A DNA stretch of 64,000 bases. Source: Microcoleus sp. FACHB-672. Lineage in GTDB: Bacteria > Cyanobacteriota > Cyanobacteriia > Cyanobacteriales > Oscillatoriaceae. Both the position numbers and the translations under genes were made by a program. Below are positions 34,265-43,768 of the stretch, piece by piece. Position 1 is the stretch's first letter. Each line of letters starts with the position of its first letter. Under the pieces are notes generated by a model that saw only the letters and a list, made by a program, of their open reading frames with translations, ran no database searches and was not told where the DNA came from. The stretch is taken from positions 1 through 64,000 of the forward strand of contig NZ_JACJOU010000010.1 of NCBI RefSeq assembly GCF_014695725.1, read 5' to 3'.

Positions 34265-35253
34265 AAGCTCTCCAAATCTCTTTACGCTTGGGCAGTTATT
34301 GCCATAAAAACTTTGACTCGATAGGATGATGCGTCTCGCTTTTTTTAGCCGAGTCAACAAACTTTCCCAACTCTGTCAATTTCTGTATCGCCGCTGGCGT
34401 TGCGTGTCTTCTTGGAAAAGCTCGCTCGATTTCCCGCACGGCATTCAGACACACTATAAAACATTCATTTGTTTTCTACCTCACCTTGCACCTGCGCCCA
34501 TCCACCCGCAATTTGAGGTGGCTCTCAAGTTAATCACAAAGCGAGCGATCATTACAGTTGGGCACCTTTGCCTGATAATTTCTCTAAACAATTCTCTTTC
34601 CCTTACTCATTCCGCAAACTGCTCTAGATGCTGCAATAAGCCTTTGTCTGGGAATATGCGCGTGATTCATTCCTCGCTTTGATTTTCAGATTGTTAACTG
34701 AGTTTCTCAACTGTAAAGCTACGGGCATCGGCTTAAAGAGATACTTGACCGCTGCCGGTTGAATTACAGCTATATTACTAATATTTTACAAAGCGCGTCT
34801 AAAACAAGAGTGACTTTTTGCATACTATTTTGATCCCCAAATAATCCGCAGAATTTTTAACTTATCTTAATAGACTGACTTCTATACAAGCTTTGGTTCT
34901 TTTTCTGGTATTACCACATGACCTTGATCGCTATCAAGCTGCTTTCCCGCCGATTGAATTTTTCAAATGCTTAGCAAATCAGGGGTGACAGCCACTTTTC
35001 TTTTTTTTACCCTCGTGTGATTGATCTGCCGGTCTGCCCATGACTGTCTTAATTTTCCTAATAATAAAAAATTCATTAAATTTCTGAAATTGTATTAAGA
35101 AGCCTTAAGCTATTTCACACACTGCTGAGCGGAACCACTTCTGAGGGTTTGACAGGTTTGATTACACACGGTATCTTCAATTAGTTTTCGTGGAAATATT
35201 TTTATGGAAATTTAGGAAGAAATGCCATACCTTATAACCCTTAATATCCGGTC
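34265..35253. other. Long intergenic region
   Basis: Divergent promoter region between pntAA (minus) and the DUF2808 gene (plus). A 118-codon frame at 34326-34682 has an unconvincing composition and I do not accept it. Below 35100 the DNA is AT-rich and featureless to my eye. Confidence 0.4.
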
Positions 35254-35313
35254 ATGCTAGCGGACGGAATGGAAGTTATGGAACTTGTGGCAGTGGTAGC
35301 TCGTCAGGGGTGA
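35254..35313 (+). CDS. Possible 19-residue peptide before a small hairpin
   Basis: ATG 35254 opens a frame of 19 residues with a hydrophobic-helical look (MLADGMEVMELVAVVARQG). Its stop lies in a GGTGA/TCACC hairpin followed by ATTTTT (35309-35330), which resembles a weak terminator. No convincing Shine-Dalgarno. It could be a leader peptide or part of a small RNA ahead of the DUF2808 gene 226 bases downstream, or chance. Confidence 0.25.
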   Translation: MLADGMEVMELVAVVARQG

Positions 35314-35539
35314 AGAATCTCACCATTTTTCAAGGGATTTACGCACAATTGACAAAAATCAGGGCATCGAGGCAGATTTCGGATTTAGAGTATCTGTTAA
35401 ATACCGAATTTATCCTCTAAACCCGTCGATCTTTCAGAATCGGTGGAGTAAGTCCTGTCTCATCGATTCAGAAACAGTAAAGTTTAGTAAACTATTTACC
35501 AACTCTTTCACGAGTCCCTGCAAGTCAGGGATCAAGCCT

Positions 35540-36073
35540 ATGGTCTTTAAAGTAGCCTCTACGCGACGTTTCTTGTCGGCAATCGCCATCACCGGCTGTC
35601 TGTTTACCGGATTGCCTCACCTCAGCAGCTTAGCGCAAGGTTTACCCGGACTGACTTTGTTCGGCGGCCCTAAGCAGGAAAACCAGCTAAACTTCCGGTT
35701 AGACTATGGCGCAGCCGGCGCGTGGGATCGCTATCGGCTGAGGATTGGGGCGAAGAAACTCGACTTGGCTGTGTCGCAGTTCGCCATTAATTATCCCGAT
35801 CACTACGAAGGTTCATTTGATAAAAAAGCCGTTAAGGTGATTGTCGATAAAAAGGAAATACCGCTGCAAGATGTGGTCTGGGATAAAGAGAATTACTTGA
35901 TTGAAATTTTTCCCCAAGATCCGATTCCCGCCGGCAACAATGTTGAAATCGTCCTCTCAAATGTCCAAAACCCAACCAGGCGTGGGATGTACTATTTCAA
36001 TTGCCGGATCATCTCCCCAGGGGATGTTCCACTCCTGCGCTACCTAGGCACCTGGGTTTTGACCATTAGCTAA
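35540..36073 (+). CDS. DUF2808 domain exported protein
   Basis: 177 residues. The first 33 form a signal peptide (RFLSAIAITGCLFTGLPHLSSLAQG). The mature part has the DUF2808 motifs: YDGYRLRIG-like DRYRLRIGAKKLDLAVSQF, INYPDHYEGSFDKKAVKV, WDKENYLIEIFPQDPIPAG, NVEIVLSNVQNP and MYYFNCRI. Cyanobacterial family of unknown function, envelope or periplasm. It stands 115 bases upstream of rpmH; such a neighbour is common before rpmH-rnpA in cyanobacteria. A small hairpin, TCCCTG/CAGGGA, lies just before the ATG (35515-35531). Confidence 0.88.
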   Translation: MVFKVASTRRFLSAIAITGCLFTGLPHLSSLAQGLPGLTLFGGPKQENQLNFRLDYGAAGAWDRYRLRIGAKKLDLAVSQFAINYPDHYEGSFDKKAVKVIVDKKEIPLQDVVWDKENYLIEIFPQDPIPAGNNVEIVLSNVQNPTRRGMYYFNCRIISPGDVPLLRYLGTWVLTIS

Positions 36074-36188
36074 TCAACACTTTCCAAAATAAACTCCACG
36101 CTTTGTGGGGTTTATTTTGACATTTAGGTGTAATATTAGAGATTGTGACTTTTTTATGCGTAGATAGGCAGGCTCGGAGTAAAATTCT

Positions 36189-36326
36189 ATGACTCAGCGC
36201 ACCTTGGGCGGGACAAGCCGCAAAAGAAAGAGAGTATCAGGTTTTCGAGTGCGGATGCGGACTAAAAACGGGCAGGCGGTGATTAAAGCTCGCCGAACCA
36301 AAGGACGCTATCGTTTGGCAGTGTAG
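36189..36326 (+). CDS. rpmH: 50S ribosomal protein L34
   Basis: A 45-residue, highly basic protein: [20 protein letters not shown], then [20 protein letters not shown] and YRLAV. The family signature TxRxxxRxxGFRxRMxTxxG is complete. Cyanobacterial L34 has this [16 protein letters not shown] form. It is the first gene of the conserved rpmH-rnpA-yidC run. Confidence 0.97.
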   Translation: MTQRTLGGTSRKRKRVSGFRVRMRTKNGQAVIKARRTKGRYRLAV

Positions 36327-36370
36327 CGGGTTGTTAGCTGCTTAAATGAGGGAGCGAAACAACAAGCACG

Positions 36371-36799
36371 GTGTTACCCAAAGAGAACCGACTCAAACAC
36401 CGGCAAGACTTTAACGCCGTATACCGAGGTGGGCTTCGCCGCACAGGCGGAAATCTCACGCTCAGAGCGTTGCGGCGTCAGCATGCTTGCCAAAAAAATG
36501 CTAAGAATTCTCGTCAAGCAGCCCTGCCGGCGGCACCAACCGCTGACAAACCCACTCGCATTGGCATAACTATCAGCCAAAAAGTAAGCAAAAAAGCCGT
36601 GATCCGCAACCGGATTAAGCGGCAAATTCGGGCAGCCTTACGCGAGCTTTTACCCCACCTATCATCAGGTTGGGATTTTGTAATCGTTGTTGGGCCGGCA
36701 GCAATAAAGTGCAATTACGGTCAATTTCTGCAAGAATTAGAGCAGTTGTTGGCACAAGCAGAGGTACTAAATGGGCATTCGAGAGGAAGTCTACTTTGA
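36371..36799 (+). CDS. rnpA: Ribonuclease P protein component
   Basis: 142 residues from a GTG start at 36371 (VLPKENRLKHRQDFNAVYRG), the usual first residues of the family. It helps the RNase P RNA to process tRNA 5' ends. The conserved basic motif RNRIKRQIRAALRE is near 85-98 (RNR signature), preceded by RIGITISQKVSKKAV. Compared with short versions it carries an Ala/Gln-rich insertion around residues 38-60. It is 44 bases after rpmH, and its end overlaps the next gene by 29 bases. Confidence 0.95.
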   Translation: MLPKENRLKHRQDFNAVYRGGLRRTGGNLTLRALRRQHACQKNAKNSRQAALPAAPTADKPTRIGITISQKVSKKAVIRNRIKRQIRAALRELLPHLSSGWDFVIVVGPAAIKCNYGQFLQELEQLLAQAEVLNGHSRGSLL

Positions 36800-37163
36800 G
36801 GGTGGCCCTCATATTGGAGATTTGATCGTGAATATCCTGTTGGGGTTAACAATTATCTGCTTGCCCCTAACCATTGGAGCGACTGTGCGGGCGCTTTGGC
36901 TGCGCTACCGCATCACCAACCGCCGAATTTCTGTAACCGGCGGTTGGATGGGACGAGATCGCACCGACATTATCTATTCAGACATCGCAAAAGTGGTGAC
37001 AGTGCCCCGTGGCATCGGTATTTGGGGAGATATGGTCATCACGCTAAAAGATGGCAGCCGCTTAGAACTCAGAGCAGTTCCCAAGTTCCGAGACATTTAT
37101 GCCTACATCAACGAACGGTTATCTCCCAAGGCACAGCAAGTAAGTGGGGCAATCGGTCGTTAA
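36771..37163 (+). CDS. PH domain (bPH2-type) membrane protein
   Basis: 130 residues. Two hydrophobic stretches near the start (IVNILLGLTIICLPLTIGAT and the segment after it) would span the membrane, followed by a YdbT/bPH2-like domain: RITNRRISVTGGWMGRDRTD, IAKVVTVPRGIGIWGDMVIT, and LRAVPKFRDIYAYINERL. In cyanobacteria this gene commonly lies between rnpA and yidC. It overlaps the rnpA end, suggesting one transcript. Function unknown. Confidence 0.85.
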   Translation: MGIREEVYFEGGPHIGDLIVNILLGLTIICLPLTIGATVRALWLRYRITNRRISVTGGWMGRDRTDIIYSDIAKVVTVPRGIGIWGDMVITLKDGSRLELRAVPKFRDIYAYINERLSPKAQQVSGAIGR

Positions 37164-37379
37164 AATAGTTGAGTGAGTTTCGCGTTGAGCCGCCAACACC
37201 CAGTAAAGGTCAGCACAAAGTTGTTACCCTTTACTAAACCAACTAAAAACCTTAGCAGCACACAACGAATACTAAAAAACGCAGGCGTTGTAATTGTGCT
37301 GATTTGCTTTTAGGCTGGCTAATATTGAAGCTAAGTTAAATTCTGAAAACTTCAGAGCGCACAGGTTGACATAGAACGA

Positions 37380-38528
37380 ATGGACTTTGGTGTCGGGTTT
37401 CTTTCCAATAACGTTATGCTGCCGATCCTGGATTTTTTCTACGGGATCGTGCCCAGCTATGGTTTAGCCATCGTGGCTCTGACGTTAGTTATTCGCTTGG
37501 CCCTCTTTCCCCTGAATGCCGGATCTATTCGCAATATGCGACGGATGAAGGTAGCTCAGCCGGTGATGCAAAAGCGGGTCAAAGAATTACAAGAGCGTTA
37601 CAAAGACAATCCTGCCAAACAGCAGGAAGAAATGCAAAAGGTCTATCAAGAATTTGGCAACCCGCTAGCCGGCTGCCTGCCTTTGCTGATACAAATGCCG
37701 GTGTTATTTGCCCTGTTTGCGACCTTAAGAGGGTCGCCATTTTCTAACGTAAATTACACCGTCAATTTGGAAATCTTCCCTCAAGAACAGATTGAAAGGA
37801 TTGTCCCCCAAGCCTTTACAACGCCTCCCCAAAATATTTATGTAGCAGATGGCGTACACGCGCCGGTGAGTGCGCTGCTTCCCGGGGGAAATAAGCTCAC
37901 GGTTGGTGAAAAAACCAAGCTAGAGTTTCAGACAGTCGAAGGCAAACCCCTAAAGGCGCTGCTGACAGATTATCCTGAAACCAAACTCGCTCCCACCTGG
38001 CAAGTCACCAAAGGCGAAGAGCGGGTACAAATTGGTGAAGATGGAACTCTTCAAGCCGTAGAGCCTGGGGAAGTGACGATTCAAGGCACTCTTCCAGGTC
38101 TGGCCGCTGACAAAGGCTTTCTATTTATCGAAGCCTTGGGCCGCGTGGGCGCTTGGGACGAAGATGGAACCCTCCACTGGGATATTCTGGTGATGGTGCT
38201 GGGATTTGGGGTTAGCTTGTATATTAACCAGCTACTCTCAGGACAAGGCCAATCTTCTGGTGGCAACCCTCAGCAAGAAACGGTAAACAAACTCACCCCG
38301 ATACTTTTTTCAGGGATGTTTCTGTTCTTTCCGCTGCCGGCTGGGGTGCTGATGTATATGCTCATTGCCAATATCTTTCAGACTGTCCAGACGTTTATTC
38401 TGTCACGAGAGCCTCTGCCGGAGAACCTGCAAAAGCTTGTAGAGGCTGAAGCAACGGCTGCTGAGAGCGGTGGCAAGGAACGGGAATCACTTCCCTTTGA
38501 ACCGGGCCGTCCTAAGAAGAAAGCTTAA
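37380..38528 (+). CDS. yidC: Membrane protein insertase YidC/Oxa1
   Basis: 382 residues. It inserts proteins into the thylakoid and plasma membranes, with or without Sec. Visible: first helix [20 protein letters not shown], then [20 protein letters not shown] with the family's conserved Arg in the hydrophilic groove, the coiled-coil hairpin ([20 protein letters not shown]) and [20 protein letters not shown]. An extended loop of about 120 residues (150-275) precedes the final helices ([20 protein letters not shown]). Its stop overlaps the next ATG by one base (TAATG). Confidence 0.95.
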   Translation: MDFGVGFLSNNVMLPILDFFYGIVPSYGLAIVALTLVIRLALFPLNAGSIRNMRRMKVAQPVMQKRVKELQERYKDNPAKQQEEMQKVYQEFGNPLAGCLPLLIQMPVLFALFATLRGSPFSNVNYTVNLEIFPQEQIERIVPQAFTTPPQNIYVADGVHAPVSALLPGGNKLTVGEKTKLEFQTVEGKPLKALLTDYPETKLAPTWQVTKGEERVQIGEDGTLQAVEPGEVTIQGTLPGLAADKGFLFIEALGRVGAWDEDGTLHWDILVMVLGFGVSLYINQLLSGQGQSSGGNPQQETVNKLTPILFSGMFLFFPLPAGVLMYMLIANIFQTVQTFILSREPLPENLQKLVEAEATAAESGGKERESLPFEPGRPKKKA

Positions 38529-39031
38529 TGGAAGCTATGAGCGATCAGACAAAGATGATACGGGGTCAGGAGTGGTTGGAAAAACTCCTGAAGCTAGCTG
38601 CTATCCCCTCAACCGTAACAGCCGAGCCAAGTCCAGAAGGTTTGGCAGAACCGGGTAGCTACTGGTTAACGGTTGAAGAAAAGCACCTAACGCCCCAACA
38701 AATCGAACTTTTGATTGGGCCTGATGGTGCGGTGATAGACGCCATTCAGTACCTGGCCAACAGCATCCTGAACATCGGTCAAGAGGAGGATCAACAAGCC
38801 TCCTATACGATAGAGTTGCAGGGCTATCGAGTTCGCCGGCAAGCTGAACTCCGTGAAATGGCAGATCGGGCAGCCCAACAGGTGCGCCAAACCGGCCAAG
38901 AATTTGAGATGAGCGCCCTTTCTGCCGCCGAAAGGCGGCAGGTTCATACCTTTTTGAAGGAGTGTGAGGATTTAGAAACCTACAGTCGAGGGCAAGAACC
39001 CGATCGGCGTCTCGTTGTGCGTCTGCGCTGA
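38528..39031 (+). CDS. Jag/KhpB-like KH-R3H RNA-binding protein
   Basis: 167 residues. A KH-like part (TVEEKHLTPQQIELLIGPDG, VIDAIQYLANSILN; the GPDG loop is the GxxG element) is followed by an R3H part (MSALSAAERRQVHTFLKECE, DLETYSRGQEPDRRLVVRL; R..H motif in ERRQVHTFL). It has no N-terminal Jag domain. Such proteins are coded next to yidC in many bacteria and act as RNA-binding post-transcriptional regulators. A start at ATG 38537 is also possible. Confidence 0.9.
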   Translation: MEAMSDQTKMIRGQEWLEKLLKLAAIPSTVTAEPSPEGLAEPGSYWLTVEEKHLTPQQIELLIGPDGAVIDAIQYLANSILNIGQEEDQQASYTIELQGYRVRRQAELREMADRAAQQVRQTGQEFEMSALSAAERRQVHTFLKECEDLETYSRGQEPDRRLVVRLR

Positions 39032-39196
39032 ATTCAGCAAACAGGCAGCAGCGTTAATACCGTCTGCCGGTGGAGACAAACTTATTGCCCGCTCTAGAGT
39101 GTAGGAACCAGCGAGTCACAAAGCTGGCTGGTGTGGGTGGGTTGAAAAGGGCACTCCTACACCGTTGACTGCTTGTTCGGAGGATTGCACTCAATC

Positions 39197-39715
39197 ATGG
39201 AAGCGATTTACATTCCGCAGCTCATTAGAACCCGCGAACACACAGAAGTCGTTCAGTTTGAAGAATTTCTGCCCGATTTAGAAACGCTGACACCCCTACG
39301 AGGGCAGATGAAAGTGACGCACAACGGAAACTATCTTGAAGTTTGCGCCCAAGCAGAAACGATCATCACCCTCACTTGTCATCGGTGCTTACAACAGTAC
39401 AATCACCGGCTCAAGATAAAACCGTCTGAGTTAATTTGGCTGGAAGAATCCACTAATGGGCCGGATACTGGCCCTCAAGAGCGGGAAACGGCTCTCGAAG
39501 ATTTAGTCGAAACCCTTCCCCCACAAGGCTATTTTGAACCCAGTGAGTGGTTGTACCAACAGGTTTGTCTGGCAATTCCCCACCGGCAGCTCTGCGATTC
39601 TCAGTGTAAGGGAATTCAACTGGCTGAAGATGAGGGGGGTAATGTTAGCGAAGAACCAGCCGCAGATCAGCGCTGGTCGGCTTTGGAAGCACTAAAACGA
39701 CAGCTCCCTAAATAG
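39197..39715 (+). CDS. DUF177/YceD family protein
   Basis: 172 residues from ATG 39197 (MEAIYIPQLIRTREHTEVVQ). A TTG at 39188 nearer to the GGAGG at 39178 is a possible alternative. Contains the DUF177 CxxC: LTCHRCLQQY near 67, and a second Cys pair CDSQCKG near 136 followed by an acidic tail, with ALEALKRQL at the end as in the family. In other bacteria yceD sits before rpmF and is linked to 23S rRNA maturation; here it is 165 bases after the jag-like gene, with no rpmF. Confidence 0.85.
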   Translation: MEAIYIPQLIRTREHTEVVQFEEFLPDLETLTPLRGQMKVTHNGNYLEVCAQAETIITLTCHRCLQQYNHRLKIKPSELIWLEESTNGPDTGPQERETALEDLVETLPPQGYFEPSEWLYQQVCLAIPHRQLCDSQCKGIQLAEDEGGNVSEEPAADQRWSALEALKRQLPK

Positions 39716-39725
39716 TATTGAGTCA

Positions 39726-39769
39726 TTTAGAGTTTAGAGTTTAAATCAATCTAAACTCTAAACTCTAAA
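39726..39769 (+). terminator. 18-bp perfect inverted repeat after the DUF177 gene
   Basis: Arms TTTAGAGTTTAGAGTTTA (39726-39743) and its exact complement (39752-39769) with an 8-base loop, followed by AATTTAAAATAAAAATTT. It lies between the stop at 39715 and the ycf46 start at 39796. AT-rich arms; probably a terminator or a dispersed repeat. Confidence 0.6.
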
Positions 39770-39795
39770 AATTTAAAATAAAAATTTAAAATTCT

Positions 39796-41313
39796 ATGGC
39801 CTTCAGTGATGAATTTGAACTGCTGCTGCGAGCTCGCTATCCCTTAATTTACATTCCGACTCGTGAAGAAGAACGAGTCGAAGCCGCGATCTCACAGTGC
39901 GCTCATCGGCAAGGAAACAGAGCCGTTTATATCTGGGATTTTGTAGATGGCTACCAGAGCAACCCCAATGACAGTGGGTTTGGACGCCGTAATCCCGTGC
40001 AAGCTTTGGAATTTGTGGAAAAATTGCCGGCAAGTGCAGCGGCCATCTTCATCCTGCGAGACTTTCACCGCTTTTTAGAAGATGTCTCGGTGTCAAGAAA
40101 ACTCCGCAATTTGGCAAGACTGCTGAAATCCCAACCAAAAAATGTGGTGATCGTTTCACCCCAGCTAGCCATTCCAGAGGATCTCAGCGAAGTTCTGACA
40201 GTCGTAGAGTTTGCTCTGCCGAACCCTAGTGACATCCACGCCGAAGTTGAGCGCCTATTAAACGCTACAGGTCACTCATTAGAAAGTAGGGTTTTAGATG
40301 AAATCGTGCGTTCCTGTCAAGGTCTTTCGATTGACCGAATTCGCCGGGTTCTCGCAAAAGCCATCGCCACACACGGCCAACTCGCACCCGATGATGTCGA
40401 GCTGATTTTAGAAGAAAAGCGCCAAATTATCCGCCAAACCCAAATTTTAGAGTTTTACCCCACCAGCGAGCGAATTTCTGACATTGGCGGGTTGGATAAT
40501 CTTAAAGACTGGTTACTGCGCCGGGGTAGCGCCTTTTCAGAACGAGCAAGGCAATACGGGCTGCCTTTCCCCAGAGGCTTATTACTGGTGGGTATCCAAG
40601 GCACTGGCAAATCTTTGACTGCTAAAGCGATTTCCCACCACTGGCACTTACCTTTGTTGCGTTTAGATGTTGGGCGCTTGTTTGGGGGATTGGTGGGCGA
40701 ATCAGAATCGCGCACTCGACAAATGATCCAGCTGGCAGAAGCCTTGGCTCCTTGTGTACTATGGATTGACGAAATTGACAAAGCCTTTGCCGGCTTTAAC
40801 AGTAAAGGTGATGCCGGCACCACCAGCCGCGTCTTTGGCACCTTTATTACTTGGTTGGCTGAAAAAACTTCGCCGGTATTTGTGGTTGCTACCGCCAATA
40901 ACATCCAGTCGCTGCCAGCAGAAATCCTGCGGAAAGGCCGGTTTGATGAAATATTCTTTGTTGGTTTACCCAACCAGGAAGAACGTCGTGCCATCTTTGG
41001 TGTGCATTTGTCTCGTTTGCGGCCTCACAACTTGAAAAACTACGATTTAGACCGGCTAGCCTATGAAACGCCAGATTTTTCTGGGGCAGAAATCGAGCAA
41101 TCCCTGATTGAGGCAATGCATATTGGCTTTAGTCAAAATCGAGACTTCACCACAGATGATATTTTAGAATCGGCCAGTCAGATTGTGCCCCTCGCTCGCA
41201 CCGCTCAAGAGCAAATTCAGTTTCTCCAAGATTGGGCAGATGCCGGTAAAGCTCGTCTGGCTTCTAGACACAGTAGTTTAAGCAGACGCCGGTCAAACTT
41301 AAAACTTGAGTGA
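39796..41313 (+). CDS. ycf46: Ycf46-like AAA ATPase
   Basis: 505 residues, as in Ycf46 of cyanobacteria and red-algal plastids. N-terminal domain: FELLLRARYPLIYIPTREEE near 8-27, YIWDFVDGYQ at 45-54. AAA domain: Walker A GIQGTGKS at 266-273, Walker B VLWIDE at 321-326, sensor FVVATANN, and arginine finger region EILRKGRFDEIFFVGLP. Function is not well established; it has been tied to photosynthesis or CO2 use. No membrane segment. Confidence 0.92.
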   Translation: MAFSDEFELLLRARYPLIYIPTREEERVEAAISQCAHRQGNRAVYIWDFVDGYQSNPNDSGFGRRNPVQALEFVEKLPASAAAIFILRDFHRFLEDVSVSRKLRNLARLLKSQPKNVVIVSPQLAIPEDLSEVLTVVEFALPNPSDIHAEVERLLNATGHSLESRVLDEIVRSCQGLSIDRIRRVLAKAIATHGQLAPDDVELILEEKRQIIRQTQILEFYPTSERISDIGGLDNLKDWLLRRGSAFSERARQYGLPFPRGLLLVGIQGTGKSLTAKAISHHWHLPLLRLDVGRLFGGLVGESESRTRQMIQLAEALAPCVLWIDEIDKAFAGFNSKGDAGTTSRVFGTFITWLAEKTSPVFVVATANNIQSLPAEILRKGRFDEIFFVGLPNQEERRAIFGVHLSRLRPHNLKNYDLDRLAYETPDFSGAEIEQSLIEAMHIGFSQNRDFTTDDILESASQIVPLARTAQEQIQFLQDWADAGKARLASRHSSLSRRRSNLKLE

Positions 41314-41440
41314 GGTTTCCGCATACCCCCGACTCGCTAAAATGTTTTCAATTTGACCGGCAACCGCCTCTAACCGCAGGCCGGTCTAACACAGAAACGA
41401 CAAACCCGAGTGAACGCAGTAACAGTTGGATGGAGTAGCC

Positions 41441-41914
41441 TTGAAAAAGTTGTCCGGATTCCTACAATTTACCATCGGTTTACTGTTGGCCATTGCCTTC
41501 CTTCTCGGTGGGGGCATTGCCGCAGCCTTATACCTAGCGGCTAAGCACTCTACACAGCCTGAAAGACCCGTTTTCGATGAAGAGCGTGTGGCAACTCAAC
41601 CGGCAGCCGGCAATGCCAAAAGTGCCTCAACCCAGCCGAAGGCAGCAACCTTAGCCGCATCCACTTCCACACCCGCCAACACATCCAAGCCTCTAGAACC
41701 AGGCGCTTACCGCGCGCGGGTTATATGGCCTCAAGGCTTACTGCTGCGGGACAGTCCCGGCTTTAACGCCAATAGTCTAGGAGGTGTCCCCTTCAACGCA
41801 CAGGTTGTGGTTCTCGAAGAAAGCTCAGATAAAGAATGGCAGCAAGTGCGCTTGGAAAATAGCGATCAAAAAGGCTGGATTAAAGGTGGCAATATTGAGC
41901 GAATTAACGAATAA
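41441..41914 (+). CDS. Membrane-anchored SH3 domain protein
   Basis: 157 residues from TTG 41441 (LKKLSGFLQF), with GGAG 5 bases upstream; no ATG precedes the membrane segment. One helix (TIGLLLAIAFLLGGGIAAAL) anchors it. A Thr/Ala/Pro-rich spacer (about 45-85) leads to one bacterial SH3 domain, YRARVIWPQGLLLRDSPGFN to KGWIKGGNIE. No catalytic domain. Probably a periplasmic binding protein. Confidence 0.82.
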   Translation: MKKLSGFLQFTIGLLLAIAFLLGGGIAAALYLAAKHSTQPERPVFDEERVATQPAAGNAKSASTQPKAATLAASTSTPANTSKPLEPGAYRARVIWPQGLLLRDSPGFNANSLGGVPFNAQVVVLEESSDKEWQQVRLENSDQKGWIKGGNIERINE

Positions 41915-42094
41915 TCAACTTTTCTTTCCAACTGAAGTCGCATAGTCTCTAAGAATAGAGGGCGAGCTGTGAAGTATTAAGAAACTTAGCAAAGTTTAAA
42001 TCTTCATTGCAAAATCTCAGCAACTTTAAAGTTGGGAAAACCAGGGTGGTACGATAACTCATCAACATCAAAAAACACCCCCTGGATAAAAAAG

Positions 42095-42271
42095 ATGTAT
42101 CACAAAAATTCTAATAAAGATTTGGTTGGCTCTGCTGTTATTGCCGCTTTAGGAGCCGGGATCGTCACGTCCTTTGCCGTTAGTCAGGGCCAAAATCCGC
42201 TTGTAGGTTTAGGAATTACAGGGTTCGCCGCAGTCGTTGCCTTATTATTTGATCGGGCAGGTTTAGTTTAA
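42095..42271 (+). CDS. Small membrane protein, 58 residues
   Basis: The start ATG 42095 (MYHKNSNKDLVGSAVIAALG) precedes two hydrophobic stretches (VGSAVIAALGAGIVTSFAVS and LGITGFAAVVALLFDRAGLV). Upstream codons (from 42032) do not look coding. I do not recognise a family. The amino acid composition and codon use fit a small integral membrane protein. Confidence 0.55.
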   Translation: MYHKNSNKDLVGSAVIAALGAGIVTSFAVSQGQNPLVGLGITGFAAVVALLFDRAGLV

Positions 42272-42382
42272 GAGCCGGCGCTGGAGCGATGTGCGGCTAT
42301 TGTGTCCATTGTTAAAAAATTTTAACAGCCCTAACAATCCTTTGTGATTTGTTAATGATTATCCGCCTAAAAAGCTTGTCGT

Positions 42383-42399
42383 GCGGGCATCTTGCCCGC
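42383..42399. repeat. GCGGGCATCTTGCCCGC palindrome
   Basis: A short hairpin (GCGGGC, 5-base loop, GCCCGC) in the region before the peptidoglycan-binding gene. This motif is a frequent interspersed element of cyanobacterial genomes (from memory). Confidence 0.5.
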
Positions 42400-42503
42400 T
42401 AGAAATCTGACAAGCGATTAAAGATGGCTATAGAACTCGCGTCGAGCGCGATCCATGTCCGTAATGAGTATAAACTAGGTGGTAAGAATTCAGCTGGAAT
42501 ATA

Positions 42504-43598
42504 ATGGAAACCCTTGCCTATCTTCATCTAGCTGTCGCCTACGAGGAACCAACAAACCCCCGGCCTCTTAAAGCCTTTGGGGGTTTAAAAAACTTTGAAG
42601 GGCGGAGATGGAAAAAGCTTTCTAGCCGGCCTTTGGTGCGAGTGCTATCCCTAGCCCTCGCCTCAGCCACTTTGAGTTTGACGAGCAACGCCCTAGCTGT
42701 CGTCGAGCGAGGAGATAGCGGTTCCGAAGTGACGGCTATCCAAGAAAATTTAACAGCTCTAGGCTACTTTGATGGGCCGATCACAGGATATTTTGGCTCC
42801 TTAACCGAGTCGTCTGTGATGCAATTTCAACAAGCCAACGCATTACCCGCTGATGGCATTGTAGGTTCTGAGACGCAAGCAGCACTGCAACAACAAACGA
42901 CAACAGCTTCAAGTCAAAGCTTTGACCCAACTTCCAGTAGTAACATCCTACAGCGGGGCGCTAGCGGTTCAGAAGTGGAAGCGCTGCAAAGCTCGTTGCA
43001 AGCTGCCGGCTATTATGATGGCCCAATCACGGGAACTTTTGGTTCTTTAACAGAAGCCGGTGTGATCCGCTGGCAGCAAGCGAAGGGAGTGAAAGCTAAT
43101 GGTATGGTTGATTCATCTACCCTAGCCGTCCTCACAAATAAGCAAGGACGCACTACACCAGCACTGGCAGCGCCTAGCAGTACCAGCGAAGACATCCTGT
43201 TACGAGGCGACACAGGGCCGGCAGTGAGTGACCTGCAAAGGCTGTTGAGTGAAGCCGGCTACTTTGACGGCAAGATTGATGGTTACTTTGATACCAAAAC
43301 TGAAGCAGCCGCCATCCGCTTTCAGCGAGATGCCCGATTGAGAGCCGATGGGGTGGTTGGCTCCGAAACCCTAGCAGCACTTTCAGGAGGACGAGGGCAG
43401 GAGGAGCGCAGACCGACCGGCAGCAGCTTGAACATCCCCAAATATAGTGTGCTTGACTTACAAAAGCGGCTAAAAGAACGCGGCTTTTATAATGGGGATC
43501 TAGATGGTCAGTTGGGCCTTGAAACCCAAACAGCAATTGACGCAGCCCAACGTTATTACGGGATTAGCAGTAATGACATTTTAGTTGGACGATTTTAG
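42504..43598 (+). CDS. Exported protein with four peptidoglycan-binding domains
   Basis: 364 residues. After an N-terminal extension of about 40 residues comes a signal-like hydrophobic segment (VLSLALASATLSLTSNALA, about 46-64). Four PG_binding_1 repeats follow, at about 68-130, 149-210, 227-290 and 310-360. The first three have the form RG.SGSEV..LQ..L...GYFDG.ITG.FG..TE..V..FQ....L.ADG.VG..T.AAL; the fourth is shorter. There is no catalytic domain. It probably binds cell wall. Confidence 0.88.
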   Translation: METLAYLHLAVAYEEPTNPRPLKAFGGLKNFEGRRWKKLSSRPLVRVLSLALASATLSLTSNALAVVERGDSGSEVTAIQENLTALGYFDGPITGYFGSLTESSVMQFQQANALPADGIVGSETQAALQQQTTTASSQSFDPTSSSNILQRGASGSEVEALQSSLQAAGYYDGPITGTFGSLTEAGVIRWQQAKGVKANGMVDSSTLAVLTNKQGRTTPALAAPSSTSEDILLRGDTGPAVSDLQRLLSEAGYFDGKIDGYFDTKTEAAAIRFQRDARLRADGVVGSETLAALSGGRGQEERRPTGSSLNIPKYSVLDLQKRLKERGFYNGDLDGQLGLETQTAIDAAQRYYGISSNDILVGRF

Positions 43599-43641
43599 TT
43601 TCTCATAATGTGCGTTGCAGGCACCCTGACCAGGCCATGTG

Positions 43642-43666
43642 CGGGGGCTTTTTTGCCCCCGTTTTA
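43642..43666 (+). terminator. Terminator of the peptidoglycan-binding gene
   Basis: CGGGGGC and GCCCCCG arms around a T6 loop, followed by TTTTAA, about 45 bases after the stop. Confidence 0.85.
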
Positions 43667-43727
43667 AGAGCGGTACACATGAGAGTGCCGGTGAAAGCAA
43701 TTAGAAAAGCTGCCTTGAAACTTTAAA

Positions 43728-43759
43728 GGCTAATGGCTCAAAACAATCAACCATTAGCC
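43728..43759 (-). terminator. Terminator of the sigma factor gene
   Basis: Arms GGCTAATGG (43728-43736) and CCATTAGCC (43751-43759). It is read on the minus strand 10 bases after the stop at 43769, with TTTAAAGTTTC following. Confidence 0.7.
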
Positions 43760-43768
43760 CTTAATAAA

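Noticed and set aside
34326-34682. 118-codon plus-strand frame upstream of pntAA
   Set aside because: Overlaps the pntAA promoter side, no SD, composition not protein-like and no family.
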